Below, in pieces: positions 14,557 to 21,486 of a stretch of DNA of 25,826 nt. Where the stretch lies: the NCBI GenBank assembly GCA_036653715.1, contig JAVVTL010000018.1, forward strand, positions 1-25,826, written 5' to 3'. Source of the DNA: Scatomorpha sp036653715 (GTDB taxonomy: Bacteria > Bacillota > Clostridia > Oscillospirales > Oscillospiraceae). Each line of letters begins with the position of its first letter. Position 1 is the stretch's first letter. Below the pieces are notes generated by a model that was given only the letters and a program-made list of their open reading frames with translations, made no database searches and had not been told where the DNA came from. The position numbers and the translations under genes were made by a program.

Positions 14557-15780
14557 TTAAGCTTTAAACAGCTTTCTTGAGGCGGCGGAGATGAGGGCGG
14601 AGAGGATTGCGGAGCAGAGGAGAAGCCCGCCGGTATTTCCCGGGAAGCTGTCAAACGCGAGGCCGTAGAGCGCTTGGCCCAAGGGCTGGGCGCACATCGA
14701 AATTGACATCATGAGCGCAATGACCTTTCCCACAAGCTCGGGCGGCGTTTCAAGCTGAACGGCGGCAAGCATCTGAACACTGAACATCGTGGCGAGCGCC
14801 ATAATTGCAAAGCAGGCGCAGGTTATGACGGCGTAGCAGGCCATTGCCGACAGCCCGAACAGGAGGGGGAGCGCCATCGCGGCGACGGAGAGACTGCAGA
14901 GCAGCAGCAAAATGTGCGAGTTGGCAAGCCGCAGCCGCTTGCTCAGCAGAGCTGTGAGAATGCCGCCGACAAGCCCGCCGAGCGCCATGGCGCCCTGCGA
15001 AAGCCCGAGCAGCCCGTCGCTCAGCCCGAGCGTCTCGACAATCAAAACAGGCGTGCCGACTATGAGCATTGCGGATAGGACAAGGTTAAAAACAGCTATC
15101 AGCGCGATAATCCGAATCAAAATCGGCTTTTCGTGCCGCATATAACCCGCGCTGTCCCTGAAATCACTTGAAATAACGGCGAGCACGCCGCTGCCGCCCT
15201 CCCGCTTTTCAAAGGGAATGTGTATGAAAAGCTCCATCACGGCGGAGGCGAAAAAGCAGAGGACGGAGATAAGCAGAATCGGCATGACGCCGAAGGCTCC
15301 AAACAGCAGACCGCCGACAATAGGCCCCAAAAGCCCGGCGAGAGAGCCGACCTGATTGACAATCGCCCCTGCCGAGAGGATGCTCTCTGCGGGAACGAGG
15401 ACGGGAATACTCGCCTGAACCGTCGGCTGATATGCGCCGCTTATCCCGTAAAGCAGCATCAAAACCGCTGTAAACAGAGGCACAATCGGCAGCTTGCCAA
15501 TGAAGATATACAGCAGGGCTATGATTGCGGCGGTCAGAAAATCCAGCGCTACCATTATGTCGCGCTTGTTCGCCCTGTCCGCCAATACGCCGCCTAAAAA
15601 AGAGAGGAAAATCATCGGCAAAAAGGAGCAGGCGGTCACAAGACCGAAAAGCGCGGGGGAGCCGGTCTCCCGCAACAGATGAAGCGGGAGCGCAAAGCGC
15701 AGTATCGCGTTGCCGAAAAGTGAAATAATCTGCCCTATAACCACGAGCGTGAAATCCCTGTTGAATAGCTTTGCTTTCAT
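14557..15780 (-). CDS. MFS exporter (macrolide-efflux/enterobactin-exporter-like)
   Basis: A 407-residue, 12-helix major facilitator of the MFS_3/MefA-like type, probably exporting a drug or small metabolite by proton antiport. The N-terminus FTLVVIGQIISLFGNAILRFALPLHL, then FLGGVLADRANKRDIMVALD (motif A region between helices 2 and 3), is typical of that group. The ATG at 15780 follows GGAGAAGCTT. It lies directly behind the tetR gene, separated by a terminator and an operator-like palindrome, so it is probably the regulated target. Substrate unknown. Confidence 0.85.
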   Translation of the reverse strand: MKAKLFNRDFTLVVIGQIISLFGNAILRFALPLHLLRETGSPALFGLVTACSFLPMIFLSFLGGVLADRANKRDIMVALDFLTAAIIALLYIFIGKLPIVPLFTAVLMLLYGISGAYQPTVQASIPVLVPAESILSAGAIVNQVGSLAGLLGPIVGGLLFGAFGVMPILLISVLCFFASAVMELFIHIPFEKREGGSGVLAVISSDFRDSAGYMRHEKPILIRIIALIAVFNLVLSAMLIVGTPVLIVETLGLSDGLLGLSQGAMALGGLVGGILTALLSKRLRLANSHILLLLCSLSVAAMALPLLFGLSAMACYAVITCACFAIMALATMFSVQMLAAVQLETPPELVGKVIALMMSISMCAQPLGQALYGLAFDSFPGNTGGLLLCSAILSALISAASRKLFKA

Positions 15781-15796
15781 AAGCTTCTCCTTTATG

Positions 15797-15813
15797 ATAC
15801 CGACCGACGGTAT
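15797..15813. promoter_or_regulatory. Candidate TetR operator before the MFS gene
   Basis: ATACCG-ACCGA-CGGTAT, an inverted repeat 17-33 bases before the MFS start codon. It shares the ATACC/GGTAT arms with the palindrome before tetR at 16521. Confidence 0.6.
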
Positions 15814-15822
15814 TAATGTAGT

Positions 15823-15850
15823 CAAAAACAACTGCCCGCCGAGGGGCAGT
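15823..15850 (-). terminator. Terminator after tetR
   Basis: Minus strand ACTGCCC (15850-15844) and GGGCAGT (15837-15831) with a 6-base loop, followed by TGTTTTTGAC. It lies 5 bases after the tetR stop and suggests that tetR and the MFS gene are partly uncoupled. Confidence 0.75.
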
Positions 15851-15855
15851 ATATT

Positions 15856-16503
15856 TTATGCGTGCCAGCGCTCGCAAAAGAGGGTGTATTGCCGAATAAT
15901 TTCATCGTCGATGAGGTCAATGCCGATGCCCTTCAGCATGAGGGCAAAGAGCTTCATTCGGCCTGTTGTTTCGGCGGGGGTGGCTTTTACTATGAGGGGG
16001 TTTACCCAGATATTCAGCAGGGTAATGATAAGCTCTGCAAGCTCCTTGGGGTAGTCGGTTTTGATTGAGCCGTCGGCAATCCCCTGTCGGATGACAGGCT
16101 CGATGTAGCTCGGGGCGACAAGCTCATAGGATTCACGAATTTGATTCATGAGGAATTTCGGGTCGGAGAGAATTTTGCCAATCATGGCAATGACGGCGTC
16201 GTTATTGGGGTTTGTGTAGGCGGATTTCAGGATTACCCTGAGCTTCTCATAGCCGTTTTTGGTTTTGTCATCGCGGATGCTATCGTAATAGACGGAGTTT
16301 TCGGCGCCGATTTTCGCGCATACCGCCTCAAAAATTTCCTCCTTGGACTTGAAGTGGTGGTATATCGCGCCCTTGGAAAGGCCGCCCAGCTCGTCAATGA
16401 TGTCCTGAATTGAGGTGTTGTCATAGCCCTTTTCGATGAAGAGCTTCAGCGCTTCGTCCACAATGAGCCTGACGGTCTCCTCGGGGTATTTGTTTCGAGC
16501 CAT
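15856..16503 (-). CDS. TetR/AcrR family transcriptional regulator
   Basis: A 215-residue repressor. The N-terminal HTH domain reads VRLIVDEALKLFIEKGYDNTS, then IQDIIDELGGLSKGAIYHHFKSKEEIF, the standard TetR helix-turn-helix ending in YHHF. The rest is a helical ligand-binding domain without recognisable specificity. The ATG at 16503 has GGAGG 8 bases upstream. It probably represses itself and the downstream MFS exporter through the ATACC/GGTAT palindromes. Confidence 0.92.
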   Translation of the reverse strand: MARNKYPEETVRLIVDEALKLFIEKGYDNTSIQDIIDELGGLSKGAIYHHFKSKEEIFEAVCAKIGAENSVYYDSIRDDKTKNGYEKLRVILKSAYTNPNNDAVIAMIGKILSDPKFLMNQIRESYELVAPSYIEPVIRQGIADGSIKTDYPKELAELIITLLNIWVNPLIVKATPAETTGRMKLFALMLKGIGIDLIDDEIIRQYTLFCERWHA

Positions 16504-16520
16504 AAGCGCCGCCTCCATAC

Positions 16521-16533
16521 ATACCGTTGGTAT
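16521..16533. promoter_or_regulatory. Candidate TetR operator in the tetR promoter
   Basis: ATACC-GTT-GGTAT, extended by near-symmetric ATAC/CTAT flanks. It lies immediately downstream of the tetR -10 box, over the expected transcription start, an ideal place for autorepression. Confidence 0.65.
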
Positions 16534-16535
16534 CT

Positions 16536-16564
16536 ATGATAACACCGCTTTTTTCGCCTGTCAA
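16536..16564 (-). promoter_or_regulatory. Sigma-A promoter for tetR
   Basis: Minus strand TTGACA (16564-16559), 17 bp, TATCAT (16541-16536). It is divergent from the transporter promoter at 16600. Confidence 0.8.
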
Positions 16565-16599
16565 GGGAATTTATGCGAAAAAGCAACCCCCCGGGGGGC

Positions 16600-16628
16600 T
16601 TGCGCGGCATAATAAAACAAATTATACT
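16600..16628 (+). promoter_or_regulatory. Candidate promoter for the siderophore-type ABC/FmdE operon
   Basis: TTGCGC (16600-16605), 17 bp, TATACT (16623-16628). A CCCCCCGGGGGG palindrome (16587-16598) abuts the -35 box, TTGTACAA (16633-16640) follows the -10, and a small hairpin ACACGG/CCGTGT (16642-16658) precedes the ribosome binding site. No clear Fur box is seen. Confidence 0.6.
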
Positions 16629-16676
16629 GAATTTGTACAATACACGGCATTCCCGTGTCTTCAGAAGGAGAACAAG

Positions 16677-17798
16677 ATGAAAAGACTGTCCCGTATTTCG
16701 GCGCTGCTGCTTACGCTCGCCCTGCTTCTGACCCTTGCCGCCTGCGGCGGCAAGCCCGTCGAAACCCCGCCCGCGGCGACAGAGACTCCGTCTGCCCTGC
16801 CCGAGAGCAGAACGGTCATCGACGCCATGGGGAGGGAGGTAGAGCTTCCGTACACGGTAGAGCGCATTGTCTGCGTAAATGTCGGCGCGCTGCGCTATAC
16901 CTGCTATATGCAGGCGCAGGACCTTGTCGTCGGCGTCGAGGACTACGAGCAGAAGGCGGGCATGTCGCGCCTTTATAACTATGTGAATTTCAATAAATTT
17001 GCCGCACTGCCCGTCATAGGCAATAACGGCGAGCACTACGCCGAGGAAATTATTGCCGCCGACCCCGACGTCATCATCATGTCCGGCTTTTCCGACAAGG
17101 ACGCCGACGGGCTTCAGAGCAAGACGGGCATACCCGTCGTGTTTGTCCCGGGGAGCGACACCACCATGGACGAGGGCGCGTATGAGACCTTCCGCATAAT
17201 GGGCGAGGTCTACGGCAAAAAAGACCGCGCCGACGAGCTTATAGCCTATATGGACAGCGTAAAGGCCGACCTCGATGCGCGCACGGCGGACATTGCCGAG
17301 GAAGACAAGCCCACGGTATACGTCGGCGGCGTCTCCTTCAAGGGCGCACACGGCTTTGAGGGCACGGAGGCGGGCTACGGCCCCTTCGGCATCATCCACG
17401 CAAAGAATCTTGCCGACGGGACAGACCAAAAGGGCGCCTTTAACATCGACCTCGAAAAGGTTCTCTCATGGGACCCGGATGTGATATTTGTGGACTTCAA
17501 CGGCCTGAACCTCATAAACGAGGACTATAAGGCAAACCCGGACTACTACAACAGCCTGACCGCCGTCAGGGAGGGCAGGGTCTATTCGCAGATTTCCTTC
17601 CGCTCCAGCGCCTCAAACCTTGAGACGGCTTTGGCAGACGCGTATTACGCCGCAACCATCATCTATCCGGAGCAGTTTGCGGACATCGACCCCGTGGAAA
17701 AAGCGGGGGAGATATTTGAAATGTTCCTTGGCACAAATCCTTACGGCGATTTGAAGGAGGCCGGCTATGAATTCAGACCTGTCCAAATCGGCAAATAA
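16677..17798 (+). CDS. Siderophore/cobalamin-type ABC substrate-binding lipoprotein
   Basis: A 373-residue periplasmic-binding-like protein (PF01497 type). A lipoprotein signal peptide ends in LAAC with the lipidated Cys23, followed by a Pro/Thr linker. The body starts VIDAMGREVELPYTVERIV, the usual opening of this family. Then come EEIIAADPDVIIMSG and KTGIPVVFVPG, and near the end a VLSWDPDVIFVDF repeat of the same fold. The ligand may be iron, haem, corrinoid or another metal chelate. The ATG at 16677 has AGAAGGAG 6 bases upstream. It is the first gene of a run that continues to 20971; its last 32 bases overlap the permease gene. Confidence 0.9.
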   Translation: MKRLSRISALLLTLALLLTLAACGGKPVETPPAATETPSALPESRTVIDAMGREVELPYTVERIVCVNVGALRYTCYMQAQDLVVGVEDYEQKAGMSRLYNYVNFNKFAALPVIGNNGEHYAEEIIAADPDVIIMSGFSDKDADGLQSKTGIPVVFVPGSDTTMDEGAYETFRIMGEVYGKKDRADELIAYMDSVKADLDARTADIAEEDKPTVYVGGVSFKGAHGFEGTEAGYGPFGIIHAKNLADGTDQKGAFNIDLEKVLSWDPDVIFVDFNGLNLINEDYKANPDYYNSLTAVREGRVYSQISFRSSASNLETALADAYYAATIIYPEQFADIDPVEKAGEIFEMFLGTNPYGDLKEAGYEFRPVQIGK

Positions 17799-18834
17799 CG
17801 CAATAGATTCAGACTATCACCGCAATCGGGTACGCAGTGTCACTTTTTTAGTGGCACTGCTCGTCCTGCTCATTGCCGCAATCCTTGTCTCCCTGCGCGT
17901 CGGCTCCTATAACACGCCCATCGGCGAGCTGATTTTGGGCATCTTCGGCAGGGCCTCGGACAATAAAATCAACATCGTGGTACAAAACAACCGCATGCCG
18001 CGCATATGCACCGCCATCCTTGCGGGCGCGGGGCTTGGAGTCGCCGGCTGCGTACTGCAGGCGATTTTGCGCAACCCGCTTGCCTCGTCCTCAACGCTCG
18101 GCGTGTCGCAGGGCGCGGGCTTCGGCGCGGCATTTGCGATTATCGTGCTGGATATGGGCAGCATCGGCGGCCTCGGCGTCGCGGCGGTGCCTGTCTGCGC
18201 ATTTATCGGAAGCATGGTTGTGGCCTTTGTGATTCTCGGGCTTTCAAAGTTTCGTCAAATCTCGCCCGAGGGTATAGTGCTGGCGGGCGTCGCCATAAGC
18301 GCCATGTTCACGGGGGCGACAACGCTGCTGCAATACTTTGCAAACGAGATACAGCTTTCCACGCTAATTTTCTGGACCTTCGGCGATTTGGGCAACACAA
18401 GCTGGTCGGATGTTCGGCTCATGGCGCTGATTGTGCTCGCCGTCTGCGCATATTTCGAGCTGCACCGCTGGGACTACAACGCCCTGCTGAGCGGCGCGGA
18501 GACCGCCGTAAGCCTCGGCATAAACGTTCGGCGGCTGACGCTCGTGAATATGATACTCTGCTGTCTCACGGCCTCCGTAATCGTGTCCTATATAGGGCTT
18601 ATCAGCTTTATCGGACTGGTTGCGCCGCATATTGTGCGCATGGTCGTCGGCAACAACCATGTCTACCTTATCCCCGGCTCCATTTTGGCGGGGGCCACGC
18701 TTCTGCTGATGGGCGACCTCTTTGCGCGAACCGTTATAAGCCCGGCGATTCTGCCTATCGGCGCGATTACCTCCTTCCTTGGCGGGCCGATATTCCTCTA
18801 TCTGCTGTTCAAAGGGGGAAAAAGAGAATGCTGA
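17767..18834 (+). CDS. FecCD-family ABC transporter permease
   Basis: A 355-residue permease with about ten membrane helices. FecCD motifs: NRMPRICTAILAGAGLGVAG, LQAILRNPLASSSTLGVSQGAGFG, SPEGIVLAGVAISAMF, GLISFIGLVAPHIVRMVVG, and the closing ITSFLGGPIFLYLLFK. A single permease implies a homodimer. The ATG at 17767 follows AAGGAGG and lies inside the lipoprotein gene, so the two are translationally coupled. It ends 7 bases inside the ATPase gene. Confidence 0.95.
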   Translation: MNSDLSKSANNAIDSDYHRNRVRSVTFLVALLVLLIAAILVSLRVGSYNTPIGELILGIFGRASDNKINIVVQNNRMPRICTAILAGAGLGVAGCVLQAILRNPLASSSTLGVSQGAGFGAAFAIIVLDMGSIGGLGVAAVPVCAFIGSMVVAFVILGLSKFRQISPEGIVLAGVAISAMFTGATTLLQYFANEIQLSTLIFWTFGDLGNTSWSDVRLMALIVLAVCAYFELHRWDYNALLSGAETAVSLGINVRRLTLVNMILCCLTASVIVSYIGLISFIGLVAPHIVRMVVGNNHVYLIPGSILAGATLLLMGDLFARTVISPAILPIGAITSFLGGPIFLYLLFKGGKREC

Positions 18835-19580
18835 CGGTTGAGGCTTTGCGATTTCACTATCACCATGGGCCGGAAATTCTGAAGCAGGTCGGCTTCTCGC
18901 TTGACGGCGGCCGCTTTATGGCCATACTCGGCAACAACGGCGCGGGCAAAAGCACCATGCTCAAATGCTTCAACAAAATTCTCCGCGCGGACGGCGGCAG
19001 CGTCTGTCTCGACGGCGAGGATTTGCTGCAAATGTCCAACCGCGAGGTCGCGCAGAGGAGCGCCTTTGTGGCGCAGGGCGTGCCGAACACGCAGCTTACC
19101 GTGCACGACGTCGTCATGCTGGGGCGCAGACCCTATATGCGCTGGGGCTTCACGGAGGATGACCACCGCATCGTCCATGAGGCGATGGGACGCATGGGTC
19201 TGCTCGACATGCGCGGCAGGTTCCTAAATCAGCTGAGCGGCGGAGAGAGGCAGAAGGTCATGCTTGCGCGCGCCCTCGCGCAGCAGCCAAAGCTGCTGCT
19301 TTTGGACGAGCCGACGAGCAGCCTCGATTTGCAGAATCAATATCAGGTGCTGGAGACAGTGCGCGGAATCTGCCGCGACACAGGCATCACGGCCGTTGTG
19401 GTCATCCACGATTTGAACCTCGCTCTGAGATTTTGCGACCGTTTTTTGCTCTTAAAGGACGGCTGTGTCTATCGCTGCGGGGATGAGAGCGTGCTCGACC
19501 GCGAGGCGATTCGGGAGGTCTACGGCGTGGACGCCGAGGTCCTGCCGGTGATGGGTCGGCGACTTGTACTTGTGGACTGA
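18828..19580 (+). CDS. Siderophore/cobalamin-type ABC transporter ATPase
   Basis: A 250-residue FepC/BtuD-like ATPase. Walker A GNNGAGKST (35-43), signature LSGGERQKVMLARALAQQP, Walker B LLLLDEPTSSLD, and the switch His in VVIHDLNLALRFCDRF. The ATG at 18828 gives the correct family start MLTVEALRFHYHHG. A much longer frame extends upstream through the permease gene and is only a shadow. It overlaps the permease stop and belongs to the same operon. Confidence 0.95.
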   Translation: MLTVEALRFHYHHGPEILKQVGFSLDGGRFMAILGNNGAGKSTMLKCFNKILRADGGSVCLDGEDLLQMSNREVAQRSAFVAQGVPNTQLTVHDVVMLGRRPYMRWGFTEDDHRIVHEAMGRMGLLDMRGRFLNQLSGGERQKVMLARALAQQPKLLLLDEPTSSLDLQNQYQVLETVRGICRDTGITAVVVIHDLNLALRFCDRFLLLKDGCVYRCGDESVLDREAIREVYGVDAEVLPVMGRRLVLVD

Positions 19581-19597
19581 AGGGAGAATTTGCGGAC

Positions 19598-20404
19598 ATG
19601 GACGCGCTGAAAAGAGAATGGCAAAATCCCGCGGAAAGCGGGGAGATACAGGCGCGCATCTGGGATCGCGCGGCGGAGGAGTACGCCAATAAGCCGATAC
19701 CGGCCTTTGAAACCGATTCCCTCCTGCGCCTGCTGGACGAAAAGCATATACTGACACCGGAAACAAAGGCGCTCGACATCGGCTGCGGAGCGGGGCTGTA
19801 TTCCATCGCGCTGGCAGGGCGGGTGAAATCGGCTGTCGGCGTGGATATATCGCCGCTTATGGCTCGCTACGGCTCTCGGCGGGCGGAGAGCCTTGGGCTT
19901 TCCAACGTCGCGCTCTCGCAGCTGAACTGGGCGGAGGCGGACATTGACCGTCTCGGCTTTCGCGGCGCCTTCGATTTGGTCTTTGCGAATATGACACCCG
20001 CAATAAACGACTACTCGGGCTTTGAAAAGATGAACCTCTGTTCAAGCGCTCACTGCGTCATGGTGAAGCCCACGCGCCGCCGTGACAAAATTCAGGACGC
20101 CGCGCTCGCGCTCATCGGCATCACGGGACAGAGAGAGCGCTTTGACGACACCGTCCTGAACGCATTTTCCTATCTTTGGCAGAGCGGCTGCTGCCCCGAG
20201 CTGTCATACCGCAAGGAGTGCTGGCGGCCTGTAAAAACTCTTGAGAGCATGGCGGCCTGGTGCATTGACCGCGCGAAGCTCAGACGCACCTTGAGCGCCG
20301 CGGATGAAGCTTGCGTCCGCGACTATTTGCGGAGCGTCTCCGAAGACGGAATGATATACGAGACGGTCGATACAACAATCGTCACGATGTATTGGCATAT
20401 ATGA
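19598..20404 (+). CDS. Class I SAM-dependent methyltransferase
   Basis: A 268-residue methyltransferase. Motif I is LDIGCGAGLYSIALA (about 59-73) with the acidic end of strand 2 at GVDISP (81-86). Motif IV-like VFANMTPAIN follows. Substrate unknown. The N-terminus (REWQNPAESGEIQARIWD) and C-terminus (EDGMIYETVDTTIVTMYW) look conserved for a transporter-associated group, but I cannot name the subfamily. It lies 17 bases after the ATPase gene and 12 bases before the FmdE-family gene, so it is co-transcribed. It may act on the transported ligand or on a metal chelator. Confidence 0.85.
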   Translation: MDALKREWQNPAESGEIQARIWDRAAEEYANKPIPAFETDSLLRLLDEKHILTPETKALDIGCGAGLYSIALAGRVKSAVGVDISPLMARYGSRRAESLGLSNVALSQLNWAEADIDRLGFRGAFDLVFANMTPAINDYSGFEKMNLCSSAHCVMVKPTRRRDKIQDAALALIGITGQRERFDDTVLNAFSYLWQSGCCPELSYRKECWRPVKTLESMAAWCIDRAKLRRTLSAADEACVRDYLRSVSEDGMIYETVDTTIVTMYWHI

Positions 20405-20416
20405 GAGGAGCTTATA

Positions 20417-20971
20417 ATGGACACTGAAATTTGGAAAAAGTGCGTGGCCTTCCACGGTCACGAATGCGGCGGACTTACCATCGGATACAAGGCGGCCCTG
20501 TACGCAATTGACCTTCTTGGTCTTGAGTCTGGCGACGGGAAGCATGACAGATGCATTGCCGACGACGAAGAAATAGTTTGTATCTCCGAGAACGACGCCT
20601 GCGGCGTTGACGCCATTCAGGTGATACTCGGCTGCAGCGTGGGGAAGGGCAATCTGCTGTTCCACATGCGCGGCAAGCAGGCATTTTCCTTCTACGAGCG
20701 CAATACGGGCAAATCCGTCCGCCTCATTCTGAAAAAGCGTCCGCAGGGAATGACAAGGGAGCAGTCCTTCGACTATTATCAGTCCCTCGCGCCCAAGGAC
20801 ATGTTCGACGTGGGGGAGACGGCAATAGCCCTGCCGGAGCCGGCAAGGATTTTCGACTCCTTTGACTGCGACTGCTGCGGCGAGACCAGCGGCGCAAACT
20901 GGCTGCGCCTTCAGGACGGCAAAAAGCTCTGCCTCGACTGCTACAAAGCCTATAACCGCTTTGATGTGTAA
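20417..20971 (+). CDS. FmdE-family protein with C-terminal zinc ribbon
   Basis: A 184-residue protein related to subunit E of formylmethanofuran dehydrogenase. The family motif FHGHxCPG appears as FHGHECGG (H13, H15, C17 kept; Pro replaced by Gly). NDACGVDAIQVILGCSVGKGNL with GKQAFSFY is also characteristic. The C-terminal ribbon uses C151/C154 and C172/C175. No other formylmethanofuran dehydrogenase genes are present, so its job here is not methanogenic. It is the last gene of the transporter operon, which suggests metal or metal-cofactor handling. Its molecular function is not established. Confidence 0.88.
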   Translation: MDTEIWKKCVAFHGHECGGLTIGYKAALYAIDLLGLESGDGKHDRCIADDEEIVCISENDACGVDAIQVILGCSVGKGNLLFHMRGKQAFSFYERNTGKSVRLILKKRPQGMTREQSFDYYQSLAPKDMFDVGETAIALPEPARIFDSFDCDCCGETSGANWLRLQDGKKLCLDCYKAYNRFDV

Positions 20972-20982
20972 ACAACAAAACC

Positions 20983-21199
20983 ACAAGCCGCTGCCCCGAT
21001 AAATCGGAGCAGCGGCTTGTCAGATTGTCAAGAAAGCAGTATCCACCCGATTAAACACGGGGGAAAAGTTTGAAAATGGGGGCAAAAGCCCCCTTTTCAT
21101 TTAAAATCCCCGCCGCAGCGTTTTGTCAGTCTGTCAAAAAACATGTTTTTTTGACAGACTGACAAGCACCGGCTCCGATTTATCGGAGCCGGTGCTTGT
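20983..21199. repeat. 217-bp palindrome-bounded repeat element
   Basis: Left hairpin ACAAGCCGCTGC...GCAGCGGCTTGT (20983-21020) and right hairpin ACAAGCACCGGC...GCCGGTGCTTGT (21162-21199) share a CCGAT-(AA or TT)-ATCGG core. Just inside them, GCTTGTCAGATTGTCAAGAAA and the reverse complement of TTTTTTTGACAGACTGACAAGC form near-identical inverted ends. A second inner copy of that motif (21123-21141) makes a 20-bp hairpin with the right end. No coding sequence. It looks like a MITE- or REP-type element. The left hairpin may also terminate the FmdE operon. Confidence 0.65.
21078..21097. terminator. Intrinsic terminator inside the repeat element
   Basis: GGGGGC-AAAA-GCCCCC (21078-21093) followed by TTTT and preceded by AAAA-rich sequence, so it can act on either strand. 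Confidence 0.65.
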
Positions 21200-21204
21200 G
21201 GTAA

Positions 21205-21414
21205 TAGCAAAATAAATGCCAACGTTTCGTTATATCCTCCAAAGTTAATATTCTTATGCNNNNNNNNNNNNNNNNNNNNNNNNNNNNNNNNNNNNNNNNN
21301 NNNNNNNNNNNNNNNNNNNNNNNNNNNNNNNNNNNNNNNNNNNNNNNNNNNNNNNNNNNTAGCAAAATAAATGCCAACGTTTCGTTATATCCTCCAAAGT
21401 TAATATTCTTATGC
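21205..21414. repeat. Exact 55-bp duplication on both sides of the N gap
   Basis: 21205-21259 and 21360-21414 are identical over all 55 bases (tagcaaaataaatgccaacg to ttcttatgc). The first copy runs straight into N and the second begins right after N. This is what results when two contigs overlapping by one assembly k-mer are joined with a fixed 100-N spacer. Most likely an assembly artefact. Confidence 0.9.
21260..21359. other. Assembly gap (100 N)
   Basis: Exactly 100 undetermined bases, the usual scaffold placeholder. Because of the flanking identity, the real distance may be zero, and no gene need be missing. Confidence 0.97.
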
Positions 21415-21439
21415 GAATACTATGGAAATCGGGTGAGGT

Positions 21440-21468
21440 TTGAGGTAAAATTAAATTATTAACATAAA
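21440..21468 (+). promoter_or_regulatory. Weak candidate promoter for rpoN
   Basis: TTGAGG (21440-21445), 17 bp, CATAAA (21463-21468), about 18 bases before the rpoN start. Only a partial match to consensus. Confidence 0.35.
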
Positions 21469-21486
21469 CGTAGGGGGGATGACGGC

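Noticed and set aside
16587..16598. CCCCCCGGGGGG as a terminator or CRISPR-like repeat
   Set aside because: It has no T-run and no second copy. It may be an operator or chance in GC-rich DNA, so it is mentioned only with the promoter.
18006..18827. Long open frame upstream of the FepC-like ATPase, giving a 524-residue 'protein'
   Set aside because: It runs in another frame over the FecCD permease gene and has Arg/Cys-rich noise composition. The ATPase family start fits the ATG at 18828.
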